From Lutibacter sp. A80 (GTDB lineage: Bacteria; Bacteroidota; Bacteroidia; Flavobacteriales; Flavobacteriaceae): 64,000 bases of DNA. Location of the stretch: the NCBI RefSeq assembly GCF_022429645.1, contig NZ_CP092480.1, forward strand, positions 1,205,501 through 1,269,500, given 5' to 3'. A program made the translations under genes and the position numbers. The notes beneath the pieces are model-generated. The model was not told where the DNA came from. It did no database searches and saw only the letters and a program-made list of their open reading frames with translations. This document shows, in pieces, positions 55,003 to 64,000 of the stretch (the first letter of the stretch is position 1; the number at the start of each line of letters is the position of its first letter).

Positions 55003-56478
55003 CTATTTTTTAGAAGGAAGATCTATTAACATGTCAACTTCAAAAGTTTCCTTATATTGAGGCATTCTTCCATCATTCCATAATTCTTCATCTTTAGCTG
55101 AATAAAACCACAATGGCTGTACAAAGCCTTCTGTCCATTTTTGTGTTTCTTCCACCATTTTTTTAAGTCGCTCTGGGTATCTACCTCCCATATTTTTTTT
55201 CTCTCCAATATCTTGTGTTATATTTGTTAATCTCCAAGGTTCGTTACCCACTCGTGTAATTTTCCAATCACCTAATCTTGCACCAACATCACTAAAACCA
55301 TGACGATATCTTAGGCAATAAATCATATTGTCTTTATGTGGTTCTGAATTATTTATTATAGATTCCATTATATCTTTACCTGACAATAATTTATTTTTGG
55401 GAATTTTACCTTTTCCTAGATTTACAAACGTAGGATACAAATCTAAAGCAGATACAGGATAATCAAACTTTTTACCTTTTGGTAATTTATTTGGATAATG
55501 AAAAAACATTGGAACTCTATAACCACCTTCCCAAGCATCTCCTTTTGTTCCTTTTAGAGGATAATTATTTGCTCCGTGATCAAAATTACCTCCATTATCA
55601 CTCATAAAAACAATTAATGTATTATTGTATTGATTTGTTTCTTTTAATGTTTTTACAATCTCACCTACACCTCTATCAACAGCATAAACCATAGCCGCAT
55701 AAGTCCTTCTATCTTTATCTTTAATATTAGCAAAAACCTTAAGATCCTCATCTTTAGCCTCTAAAGGGACATGAGGTGCATTATAAGCTAAATAAATAAA
55801 GAAAGGATTTTTTTCAACTGATGCTTTTTTGATATCTTTTATTGCTTCTCTAGATAAAGCATCTGTTATATATTCAGTCTCTTTAACTTCTTTTTGGTTA
55901 TGTTCCAATGGAAGAATATAGTCTCTAATTTCTTTGTTTCCAGCTTTTAACTGCTTTTGATATTCTTTCTGATATTTCTCCGGAAAATAATTATGACCTC
56001 CACCAAGAAATCCATAATAATTATCAAAACCTCTATTATTAGGATGATATTTTGGCGCACTTCCTAAATGCCACTTTCCTAAAGCACTGGTATAATAACC
56101 AGCATCTTGTAATATATTTGACATAAATGTTTCTTCGGTTGGAATCCCCATATTATCATCATCATTCATACTAGAATTACTATGAAGATTAAAAGGTGTT
56201 CCTATTTCTTGAGAATAACGACCAGTTAAAATTGAAGCACGGCTAGGTCCACAAAAAGAATGTGCTGCATATGCTGAAGTAAAAATCATTCCGTTTGCCG
56301 CTAATTCATCCATATGTGGAGTAATAATATCTTTAGATCCATTAAAACCAACATCTGCATACCCTAAATCGTCACATAAAATGAATAAAATGTTTGGTTG
56401 TTCAGATTGAGCTGTAATTAAGCCTGAAGTTAATAACACTACAGCAAAAAAAGTTTTTATTTTTTGAGTTAAATTCAT
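55003..56478 (-). CDS. Periplasmic Cys-type sulfatase 5 (S1 family)
   Basis: 491 residues, signal peptide ending ITAQ. The formylglycine motif is CGPSR with Cys76, metal site CDDLGYADVGFNG, then GKWHLG and FMSDNGGNFDHGANN. It belongs to the same group as sulfatase 1 at 36814 (DD-GYAD-GF-GSK and the GKWHLG pattern). It is 107 bases after the first GH127-like gene in the same direction, so it may be the last gene of the GH127/GH16/MFS transcript. The substrate position is unknown. Confidence 0.9.
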   Translation of the reverse strand: MNLTQKIKTFFAVVLLTSGLITAQSEQPNILFILCDDLGYADVGFNGSKDIITPHMDELAANGMIFTSAYAAHSFCGPSRASILTGRYSQEIGTPFNLHSNSSMNDDDNMGIPTEETFMSNILQDAGYYTSALGKWHLGSAPKYHPNNRGFDNYYGFLGGGHNYFPEKYQKEYQKQLKAGNKEIRDYILPLEHNQKEVKETEYITDALSREAIKDIKKASVEKNPFFIYLAYNAPHVPLEAKDEDLKVFANIKDKDRRTYAAMVYAVDRGVGEIVKTLKETNQYNNTLIVFMSDNGGNFDHGANNYPLKGTKGDAWEGGYRVPMFFHYPNKLPKGKKFDYPVSALDLYPTFVNLGKGKIPKNKLLSGKDIMESIINNSEPHKDNMIYCLRYRHGFSDVGARLGDWKITRVGNEPWRLTNITQDIGEKKNMGGRYPERLKKMVEETQKWTEGFVQPLWFYSAKDEELWNDGRMPQYKETFEVDMLIDLPSKK

Positions 56479-56585
56479 AATTAATATAATTTATGTTATA
56501 CAAATAAAAACACTATGCAAACATCTTATTGTTAACATAGTATTTTCATTTTATTTTAAAAAAATTCAATTAGTTTAAATTTTGT

Positions 56586-58601
56586 TTATTCTTCCCAAAG
56601 AATTGGTAACCAAACAGTCATTTCACTTTCTCCTCTATTTGCCCAAGCAAAATAAGGCACTAACTGAACTTTTTGAGTTTTCCAAGTTGGTTTTGCTATT
56701 TCTCTGTACATCCCTTCACCATTTACGTGACGTAATTTAAAATCTCCAGTAATGGTAGAAACACCTCCTAAAAAATTTGGTCTATACGTTGCTGTTAAAT
56801 TTGATTTTAGAGGTAAATATACATCCAATATATCTGTATTTTTTGGTAAATCTGGAGATTCAACACAATATACAACTGGACCTCTTTTTACTGCAGCTTG
56901 ATTTCTAACCTCTTCAATTAAAGGATTTCCCTCTAACAATTTAACATCCATTGGCATTTTTAAATTAATTATGTCATTTTTTTTCCACTTTCTATTAATA
57001 GTGACATAAGTACCAGCTATTACTTCAGATTCTATATCTTTTCCATTTACTAATAAAGTAGAACCTTTTGCCCATTCAGGTATTCTTATTAATATATCAA
57101 AAGCTTCTCTTTTACATTTTTCAATTGTAATATTTACATTTCCATTCCATGGGTATTGAGTTTCTTGTTTCAATTGAATCTTAGATCCATCTAGTTGTTT
57201 TGTTTCTAATTTATTTCCACCGTATAAATTTACTGCAACACCATTATTAGTTAAACTATATGCCCAACCTGAAACTTTTGCAATTGTACGTACTAAGTTT
57301 GGCGGACAACAAAAACAAGGAATGTAAGGCTGACGAACATCAAATTCAGTATCATTTCCTGGATCATATCCATCGTGATGTACACGTAGAGGATTTGCAT
57401 AAAAATAATCTTTTCCTTCAATACTAATTCCAGATAAAGCACTATTAAAAAGTACTAGTTCCATTATATCTGCATATTTAGCCTCCCCATGAACACCTAA
57501 CATTCTATAACTAAACATAGAATTACAAATATTTGCACACGTTTCATTATATGCTGTTAAATTTGGCATCATATATTCGTTAATAAAACCTTCATGAATC
57601 ATATCTACATTTGAAGATGCTCCATGATGAGTTTGTCCTACCGCACCAGTTACATACATTTTTTTATCAACAACATTACTCCAAAGTCTGTCTAAAGCAT
57701 CAATTAATGCTTGTTCTCCGGTTTCAGCATAAACATCTGCTGCTCCTGCATAAAAATACAATGCTAAAACGGCATGACCTTCGGCTGTTTGTTCCTCTCT
57801 TAATGGTGTGCGTTCTTGAACCATATCTCCAATAAACTTAAAACTTGCAGTAGCATCAGGTATAACTTTAGATTTACCTCTCATATTGATAAATAATTCT
57901 GCCAACTCTAAATATTTTTTATTTTTTGTAGTTCTGTATAATTCTACCAATCCCATAATTTGAGTTTGATTAAACCCAAATCTTTTTAAATGGTCTGGTT
58001 GAGGCATAAATGTATCGTATAAGTTATCTGCACTTTTAATTGCAATATCAAGGAAATTAGTTTTTCCAGTTATACGATTATGAATACAAGCACTTGTATA
58101 TAAATGTCCACTATTATACATTTCGTGGTACTGTCTATTTCCGTAACGCTTTAAATCAGTGGTTTGAACCTGTGTTTGTAAATAACCATCAGGAGCTTGC
58201 GCTCTACCAATTATTTCAATATATCGGTCTAAATCAGCTAATATTTTTTTATCTTTATTTTGAGCATAAATATACATTGAAGCTTCCATCCATTTATAAA
58301 AATCTCCATCGTGCCATTTCATCCCTTTATGTTCACCTTCTTTAAGACCTGCTGCAATTTTAAAATTATTTAAAGCATGTCCCACATCTCCGGTTAACAA
58401 CTCTCCCATATAAGGAATCATTACTTCTTCAGCTACTTTAAATTTATCTGCCCAAAAACCTTCAGTCCATTGACAGTCACCCATATTAATACTTTTGAAA
58501 TTCACATGAGAACTATTGGCATTGTTAATAATACCATTAGTTTGACCAAATAAAGGGATTATAAATAATACATTTATGAAGAGTATAAAGATTTTTTTCA
58601 T
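56586..58601 (-). CDS. Exported GH127-like glycosidase (DUF1680), copy 1
   Basis: 671 residues, signal peptide of 20 residues (LFGQ), so it is periplasmic. The zinc and thiol site of GH127 is intact: Glu353 and Cys355 in NETCAN, and Cys429, Cys431 and Cys432 in PCFCCPPNLVRT. One of the last cysteines is the catalytic nucleophile in characterised GH127 beta-L-arabinofuranosidases. In carrageenan loci of marine flavobacteria GH127 members act as 3,6-anhydro-D-galactosidases, and the setting here suggests that role over arabinofuranosidase. It is paired with copy 2 downstream of the GH16 gene. Confidence 0.88.
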   Translation of the reverse strand: MKKIFILFINVLFIIPLFGQTNGIINNANSSHVNFKSINMGDCQWTEGFWADKFKVAEEVMIPYMGELLTGDVGHALNNFKIAAGLKEGEHKGMKWHDGDFYKWMEASMYIYAQNKDKKILADLDRYIEIIGRAQAPDGYLQTQVQTTDLKRYGNRQYHEMYNSGHLYTSACIHNRITGKTNFLDIAIKSADNLYDTFMPQPDHLKRFGFNQTQIMGLVELYRTTKNKKYLELAELFINMRGKSKVIPDATASFKFIGDMVQERTPLREEQTAEGHAVLALYFYAGAADVYAETGEQALIDALDRLWSNVVDKKMYVTGAVGQTHHGASSNVDMIHEGFINEYMMPNLTAYNETCANICNSMFSYRMLGVHGEAKYADIMELVLFNSALSGISIEGKDYFYANPLRVHHDGYDPGNDTEFDVRQPYIPCFCCPPNLVRTIAKVSGWAYSLTNNGVAVNLYGGNKLETKQLDGSKIQLKQETQYPWNGNVNITIEKCKREAFDILIRIPEWAKGSTLLVNGKDIESEVIAGTYVTINRKWKKNDIINLKMPMDVKLLEGNPLIEEVRNQAAVKRGPVVYCVESPDLPKNTDILDVYLPLKSNLTATYRPNFLGGVSTITGDFKLRHVNGEGMYREIAKPTWKTQKVQLVPYFAWANRGESEMTVWLPILWEE

Positions 58602-58792
58602 TATTAAGTTTTTAATAAATAGTTTAGATTAACACAATAGTGCTAAAACAAAAGAACAATTTAATATTTAAATTCTATTAATAATATTTACCCACAGCTA
58701 ACATTATTTTACCTTAAAACCATAAAATTTTAAGCATAAAAAAACTGAAGTATATTCTTAAGTTTTTTATGTTTATTTCTAATTAATACTTA
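58602..58792. other. Gap between the two GH127-like genes
   Basis: 191 AT-rich bases. No stem or promoter match is convincing. It could carry a separate promoter for copy 1. Confidence 0.35.
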
Positions 58793-60778
58793 TTACCAAA
58801 CAACTGGCATAAATACCGTCATTTCAGCTTGTTCTCTATTGCTCCATACAAAATAAGGAATTAACTGTGTTTTAAACGCTGTAAAGCTTGGCTTTGCAAC
58901 GGTTTGGTACATATCTTCAGTTTTACCAGCCCTCAATAGCAGTTCTGTTTCTACAACTGTTACACCTCCTAAAAAGTCGTTTTTATGAATCGCATTTAAT
59001 TGAGAATTTCCATTAAAATAAACATCTAAAATAGATATACCTTTAGGTAAATCAGGAGTTTCGATACAATATACAATTGGACCTCTTTTTACAGCAACTT
59101 GGTTTCTTACTTCTTCTATTCGGTTATGACCTTCAACTAAAGTTACTTCCATTGGCATATCTAACAAAATAACATCTCCTACCTTCCAAGCTCTTTTTAT
59201 TACAGCAAAACTCCCTGGATTAACTACAATATCTAGATCTTCACCATTTACTTTTAAGCTACTTCCAACTGCCCATTTAGGAATACGAATTTTAATTTCA
59301 AAAGCTGAATCTTTACATTCATCAACTGTGATTTTCACTATTCCCTTCCATGGATAATCTGTATCTTGAGATAGTTTTAATGGTGAACCATCTAACATAG
59401 TTGTATCTAAATTATTTCCCCCAAATAATACTACCGCTACACCGTTTTCTGATAAGTTATACGCCCATCCTGAAGTTTTACAAATAGTGCGCACTAAATT
59501 TGGCGGACAACAAAAACACTCTAAATAAGGTTGTCTTACTGGACTTTCAGTTACATCTGCATGAGAATTATAATCTCTAGAATTATTTACCATTCTTAAT
59601 GGATTGGAGTAGAAATAGTCTTTTCCTTCTACACTAATACCCGATAAACCACTATTATACAATACTAATTCAATAATATCTGCATATCTCGACTCATCTT
59701 TAATAGCCATCATTCTGCTACTAAACATGGCATTACATAAGTTAGCACAGGTTTCGTTATAGGCAGTCATATTTGGCATCATATACGCATCAATAAAACC
59801 TTCTTCAATCATATCTAAACTAGTAGAAGCTCCATAATGTGCTTGACCAACAGCGCCTGTTACATACATTTTTTTACCTGTAATATTTTCCCATAAAGCA
59901 TCTAACGCTTCAATTAATGCTTTTTCTCCAGTTTCAGCATATACGTCAGCTGCTCCTGCATAATAATATAAAGCTAAAACTGCATGACCAACAGCTTCTT
60001 TAGATTCTCTTAAAGGAGTTCTTTCTTGAACCATATCTCCAATAGGATAACCAATAGTTGTGTCATCATGTTTAATTTCATAAGTTCCTCTTCTATTGAT
60101 AAATTTTTCGGCAAGTTTTAAATATTTTTCATCTTTTGTTGTTCTATATAACTCTACCAATCCCATAATTTGAGTTTGGTTAAAACCAAAACGTTGATAA
60201 TGTTTGGTGTCTGGCATAAAATAAGTATATAATAAATCTGCTTGCTTTATTGCTATATCTAAAAAATTACGTTGCTTAGTAATTCTATAATGTATAGAAG
60301 CTGCAATAAATAAATGCCCAAAATTATACATTTCGTGGTATTTTCTATTTTCAAATCTGTCAGCACCTTCAGTAATTTGAATATGTGTATGAATGTAACC
60401 ATCGTCCTCTTGAGCGCGTCCGATTATAGCAATATACTCATCTAATTCTTTTAGTAAAGACTCATTTTTAGTAAGTCCATAAATGTACATTTTAGCTTCC
60501 ATAAACTTATAAAAGTCTCCATCGTGCCAATAAAAGCCTTTATGTTCACCTTCTTTTTCGCCTGCTGCAATTTTAAAATTATTTAAAGCGTGACCTATAT
60601 CTCCACATAATAAATCTCCCATATAAGGAAGCATTTTATCTTCTGCATTTTTCACTTTTTCAGCCCAAAATCCTGAATCCCATTTACAATCACCAAAATT
60701 GATACTTTTTAATTTTACAAAAGGACTTTCTGAATTGTTTGTTATAGCCTTGTTATGGTTGTTTATATTTATACTCAT
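58793..60778 (-). CDS. GH127-like glycosidase without signal peptide, copy 2
   Basis: 661 residues, clearly paralogous to copy 1 over the whole length. The thiol/zinc site is complete: Glu342 and Cys344 in NETCAN, Cys421, Cys423 and Cys424 in ECFCCPPNLVRT. The N-terminus MSININNHNKAITNNSES has no hydrophobic core, and a stop lies upstream in frame, so no signal peptide is missed. This copy should be cytosolic, while copy 1 is exported. It would then act on imported small oligosaccharides. It is 127 bases after the GH16 gene. Confidence 0.87.
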   Translation of the reverse strand: MSININNHNKAITNNSESPFVKLKSINFGDCKWDSGFWAEKVKNAEDKMLPYMGDLLCGDIGHALNNFKIAAGEKEGEHKGFYWHDGDFYKFMEAKMYIYGLTKNESLLKELDEYIAIIGRAQEDDGYIHTHIQITEGADRFENRKYHEMYNFGHLFIAASIHYRITKQRNFLDIAIKQADLLYTYFMPDTKHYQRFGFNQTQIMGLVELYRTTKDEKYLKLAEKFINRRGTYEIKHDDTTIGYPIGDMVQERTPLRESKEAVGHAVLALYYYAGAADVYAETGEKALIEALDALWENITGKKMYVTGAVGQAHYGASTSLDMIEEGFIDAYMMPNMTAYNETCANLCNAMFSSRMMAIKDESRYADIIELVLYNSGLSGISVEGKDYFYSNPLRMVNNSRDYNSHADVTESPVRQPYLECFCCPPNLVRTICKTSGWAYNLSENGVAVVLFGGNNLDTTMLDGSPLKLSQDTDYPWKGIVKITVDECKDSAFEIKIRIPKWAVGSSLKVNGEDLDIVVNPGSFAVIKRAWKVGDVILLDMPMEVTLVEGHNRIEEVRNQVAVKRGPIVYCIETPDLPKGISILDVYFNGNSQLNAIHKNDFLGGVTVVETELLLRAGKTEDMYQTVAKPSFTAFKTQLIPYFVWSNREQAEMTVFMPVVW

Positions 60779-60905
60779 TGATATTCTTTTTTAAAATCTA
60801 AACGTTGTTTAAAAAATATTAAAATAGCTTATTCTCTACTTGTTTTGTTTGTAAACCTAAATTAAGTTTAAATTGAAGAATATTTAATATTTTATTCAAC
60901 TTCAT

Positions 60906-62396
60906 TTATTTTATAGTTTTTTTAATTGCAATGTCATCAATAAAAAGTTTAGGAGCTTTATCTTTAGGTAAATCTTCTTTTCTAATTTCAATTTTAAGTT
61001 GATCGTTTTTAGCTGAAGCTTCAGTTTTTAAAATAGTTGATTCTAATGTAATCCATTGACGACGATCTAATTTTGACAAATCTTTAAATTCAATTTCTAA
61101 CTTAGGATTTTCAAAAGAAACATAAATTTTATCAGCAATTCTACCTTGATCTAGCCATACTTTCATAGAGAATGTGTATTCACCTGCTGGAATATTAATT
61201 GCTCCTTCTGGTGTTAGAACTACAGCTTTTTCTACTTCAAATTTTTCATTTTTCCCATATCCTGCAAATTGAAGACTTTCTACACCACTTGCATATTGAC
61301 CTTCAACAATAGAAAAATATTTTTTAGAAGCATCATCAATCAACCAAAATTTCTGATAGTTATTTGGTTTAGAATCTTCTGGAACCATAGTTAATGGTCT
61401 TGGATTTTCTTCAAATAGTATTGGACCTTCAAAACCATAGAAAGCACGATCTTTTGCCAATAAATTATCTGAAGGTTTTTGCCAAACTCTCATATATTCT
61501 ATTTCAAAATCTACTGGTAGTTCTTCTTTATGAGGAAGACCTAACCAAAAGAAAATTTCAGAATCTAACCAAATTTCCATTGGATTATTTAGCACCCAAT
61601 CTAGTCCAACATCATCTTGAGTAAAATGGTGCACTAATTTACCATCAATAAATAGTTTTAAGAAATCTTCACCCCATTCAGCACCGTACACATGAAATTC
61701 ATCTGCTGTTCTAAATGGTAAATTTTCTGTATGTTGAAACACATTTGTTGGTCTTTCAGCAGGAGGACTCCAATCGTGAGCAGTTGCTAAATAAGAATCT
61801 TCTCTAATATTACCTTTTTTATTTTTTGGATTCCCCATTAACTCATATACATCTAGTTCTTGCTCGTAACCAATAGCCCAAAAAGCACCTGTTATAGCGG
61901 CATTTCCAACTTTAGATTTCACTTCCATATAACCATTTAAAAAGCGTTTCTTAGAAACTACAGCTGCAGTGGTAACAGGCATAGGTTCTCCTTTATATTC
62001 GCCGTATTTTGAAGTCCCCATATTTCCGTCAGTATAACTTTCTTCAAAAAAATCATATTCTGGTTCCCAGTTTGTTCTAAGTTTTAATTTACCTTCTTCA
62101 ACTCTTACATTATGTGGAACAAATTGAGATGGTGCACGGCCTTTCCAAATGTAATAATCACCATTTAAACCTTCAACAAACCATTTTATTGTATCTATTG
62201 AGTCTCCTTCAAATTCATCTGAAATTTCTTCATTTAACACCCATCCTTCTCTATTTTCAGGATCTGAAAAAGGATAATATAAAGACTCCGTAATTAAATC
62301 TTTAGTATTCTCTTTATCATATTTTTCTGGTCCACAACTAATAAATAAGAAGACTCCTAATAACAGTGTGAAACTATAAATCTTGTAATAATTCAT
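60906..62396 (-). CDS. GH16-family galactanase lipoprotein with C-terminal beta-sandwich domain
   Basis: 496 residues. The lipobox FLFISC acylates Cys21. The catalytic beta-jelly-roll spans about 55–310. The GH16 motif is ELDVYE with Glu180, Asp182 and Glu185 (ExDxxE, the nucleophile and acid/base in agarases, porphyranases and kappa-carrageenases). Supporting segments are IWKGRAPSQFVPHNVRVEEG and GYMEVKSKVGNAAITGAFW. Residues about 317–496 form a second beta-sandwich like the one closing the SGBP at 43623. It probably cuts the galactan at the surface. The exact subfamily cannot be set by eye. It follows the MFS gene by two bases. Confidence 0.88.
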   Translation of the reverse strand: MNYYKIYSFTLLLGVFLFISCGPEKYDKENTKDLITESLYYPFSDPENREGWVLNEEISDEFEGDSIDTIKWFVEGLNGDYYIWKGRAPSQFVPHNVRVEEGKLKLRTNWEPEYDFFEESYTDGNMGTSKYGEYKGEPMPVTTAAVVSKKRFLNGYMEVKSKVGNAAITGAFWAIGYEQELDVYELMGNPKNKKGNIREDSYLATAHDWSPPAERPTNVFQHTENLPFRTADEFHVYGAEWGEDFLKLFIDGKLVHHFTQDDVGLDWVLNNPMEIWLDSEIFFWLGLPHKEELPVDFEIEYMRVWQKPSDNLLAKDRAFYGFEGPILFEENPRPLTMVPEDSKPNNYQKFWLIDDASKKYFSIVEGQYASGVESLQFAGYGKNEKFEVEKAVVLTPEGAINIPAGEYTFSMKVWLDQGRIADKIYVSFENPKLEIEFKDLSKLDRRQWITLESTILKTEASAKNDQLKIEIRKEDLPKDKAPKLFIDDIAIKKTIK

Positions 62397-62398
62397 AA

Positions 62399-63964
62399 TT
62401 ATTTATTTTGTAGTTTTAGCTGAATTTCTTCAATTGTTAATCCTTTTGTTTCTATTAAATATTTATATAAAATTACCAAACCTACAGCAACGGTTATTGC
62501 ATAAAAAAGTAATGTATTACTTATCCCAAATGTTGCTAGTTGTTTTGGAAAAAAGACTTGTACCATTGAACTTACAATACTTGTTAATAAAGTAAAAAAT
62601 GGAATAGCTATACCACGTATTGATATAGGAAATATTTCTGAAAACAACACCCACATAACAGGCCCTACTGAAAAATGAAATGCTGCAATAAAACTTAGGA
62701 TACCTATTAATATTAAAATAGCATTAATTTTAGCTGCTTTTTGTATTAAAACACTTTCGTGATTACGAGCATCTACTTCACCTAATGTTTCTTCTAAAGC
62801 TTTTTTAAATGAAATATCACTATCGTATTCTACACCTACAATTGCATTAAGTCTTTCTGGGTTATTAATTTCATTTAATTCAACAATAGCATTATTATTA
62901 ATTGTATAGCGTGCTGAATTAAATCCATAAAAACATAGTCCTAAACTTAAAATTATCCAAACCATACCCCAAATAATTAACGGTCTTCGGCCTAATTTAT
63001 CTACTAACAACAAACCTAAAATTGTAAAAACAACGCTTGTTAAACCTATCCAAATAGATTGCATAAAAGCAGCATCTGACCCTCCTCCTATTTGTTCAAA
63101 AACAGTTGGTGCATAAAAGAGAATTGCATTTATACCCGTAGATTGTTGTGCTATAGCAATTGTAGTTGCTATAATAAAAGTAACACGCATTGGTTTACTA
63201 AATATCTGCTTTAATTGTGAAACTATTGAATGATCTTGTTCACCAATATCCATACTCTTTTGCATTTCTTGTATGTTAAGAATCACCTCATCTTCAGGAA
63301 TAATTTTTCTAAGTGTATTTTTAGCTTCCTCAGACTTTCCATTAAACATTAACCATGAAGGACTTCTAGGTATAAAGTAAAGTAAAGTAAGCCATATAAG
63401 AGCTGGCAAAATTTCAGATCCTAACATCCATCTCCAGGTGTTTTCTCTTAAACCTAAATCATCTACCCAAGCTGCATCTGAATTAGTAAATTGAATAATT
63501 AAATAGTTGATAAAGTAAGCTGCAGATAACCCTAAGACAATATTTATTTGTGTCATAGAAACCAACTTCCCTCTCCATTTAGGTGGTGCAATTTCACCAA
63601 TATACATAGAAGCTACAGATATAGAACTAAAAGCTAACCCGCCTAAAAATCGGGCTGCAACTAGTGCCCAATAGCTTGGTGCTAATGCCGATGACACTGC
63701 TGAAACCAAGTATAGTGCAGCTATTATTTGCAATGTTTTTTTTCTACCTAAGTAATTACAAGCACTACCTGCAAAAAACAATGCTAATAAAACACCAATA
63801 CTTGGAGCTCCAACTACAAAACCTAATTGTAGTGGATTTAGTGAAAATTCTTCTGTAATAAAATTTACAGTTCCTGAAATTAAAGCAGCATCTAAGCCAA
63901 AAATAAAACCTCCAACGGCTACAATCGTTGCGTAAGTAAATGCATTTTTTTTATATGAACTCAT
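62399..63964 (-). CDS. MFS sugar porter
   Basis: 521 residues with twelve membrane helices. Sugar-porter signatures are FGLDAALISG in TM1, RFLGGLAF, PRSPSWLM (the PESPRxL site), AQQSTGINAILFYAPTVF in TM7 and DKLGRRPL. The loop between TM9 and TM10 is long, about 70 residues (from SARYTINNN to ESVLIQKAAK). It likely imports galactose or a related monosaccharide. No stop codon lies between the ATG and the window edge in this frame, so an upstream start outside the window cannot be excluded, although the ATG at 63964 gives a standard N-terminus. GH16 follows after 2 bases. Confidence 0.9.
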   Translation of the reverse strand: MSSYKKNAFTYATIVAVGGFIFGLDAALISGTVNFITEEFSLNPLQLGFVVGAPSIGVLLALFFAGSACNYLGRKKTLQIIAALYLVSAVSSALAPSYWALVAARFLGGLAFSSISVASMYIGEIAPPKWRGKLVSMTQINIVLGLSAAYFINYLIIQFTNSDAAWVDDLGLRENTWRWMLGSEILPALIWLTLLYFIPRSPSWLMFNGKSEEAKNTLRKIIPEDEVILNIQEMQKSMDIGEQDHSIVSQLKQIFSKPMRVTFIIATTIAIAQQSTGINAILFYAPTVFEQIGGGSDAAFMQSIWIGLTSVVFTILGLLLVDKLGRRPLIIWGMVWIILSLGLCFYGFNSARYTINNNAIVELNEINNPERLNAIVGVEYDSDISFKKALEETLGEVDARNHESVLIQKAAKINAILILIGILSFIAAFHFSVGPVMWVLFSEIFPISIRGIAIPFFTLLTSIVSSMVQVFFPKQLATFGISNTLLFYAITVAVGLVILYKYLIETKGLTIEEIQLKLQNK

Positions 63965-64000
63965 TTTTAAAATGTTTAAGTAGGCCTCTTCACCTAATTT

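Noticed and set aside
60906-62396. Firm assignment of the GH16 enzyme as kappa-carrageenase
   Set aside because: The ExDxxE motif is shared by agarases, porphyranases and carrageenases, and I cannot separate subfamilies by eye.

Overview
The window looks like chromosome of a marine member of the Flavobacteriaceae (Bacteroidota). The DNA is very AT-rich, promoters follow the Bacteroidota TAnnTTTG form, outer-membrane uptake uses SusC/SusD proteins, and many genes are typical of flavobacteria (DUF4834, DUF4159, a GH3 NagZ–beta-lactamase fusion). The species cannot be fixed from the sequence.

Left part (1–31.5 kb): housekeeping genes. A DUF4834 gene runs off the left edge. A plus-strand run follows: beta-barrel protein, GNAT-like protein, rsmE, small membrane protein, DUF4159 protein, SBF-type transporter and PlsC-like acyltransferase. 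Facing it are the NagZ/beta-lactamase fusion, a small conserved protein and a DnaQ-like exonuclease. At 10.36–11.49 kb lies an array of five paired inverted repeats (REPIN-like) enclosing two GIY-YIG nuclease genes that differ by one base. Next come PPK2, a radical SAM protein, a putative manganese transporter, a 1274-residue fusion of a propionyl-CoA-synthetase-like and an acetyl-CoA-synthetase-like enzyme, gltB-gltD, an OB-fold lipoprotein with a PepSY-TM protein, the proline operon proC-proB-proA, a MarR regulator and aroC.

Boundary (31.8–33 kb): tRNA-Ser(UGA) with a full Bacteroidota promoter and a terminator. Directly after it lie the 3' end of an ISAon1-like transposase and a truncated gene resembling a plasmid/phage DUF932 protein. 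This is the likely edge of an acquired island.

Right part (33–64 kb): a polysaccharide utilisation locus for a sulfated galactan. It holds a mandelate-racemase-type enolase-superfamily enzyme and an aldehyde dehydrogenase (together fitting oxidation and cycloisomerisation of 3,6-anhydrogalactose), a RhaT-family symporter, five Cys-type sulfatases, SusC, SusD, a surface glycan-binding lipoprotein, a small lipoprotein, a Tat-exported FAD oxidoreductase, a membrane-spanning TPR/LuxR-type regulator, two GH127-like enzymes, a GH16 lipoprotein and an MFS sugar porter. The likely flow is: GH16 cuts the chain at the surface, SusCD and the binding protein import oligomers, periplasmic sulfatases and a GH127-like enzyme trim them, RhaT and the MFS carrier move sugars inward, and the dehydrogenase and cycloisomerase-like enzymes degrade anhydrogalactose. 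Carrageenan is my best guess for the substrate. Agar or porphyran remain possible, and no GH117, GH129, GH82 or GH150 gene is in the window. The island continues past the right edge.
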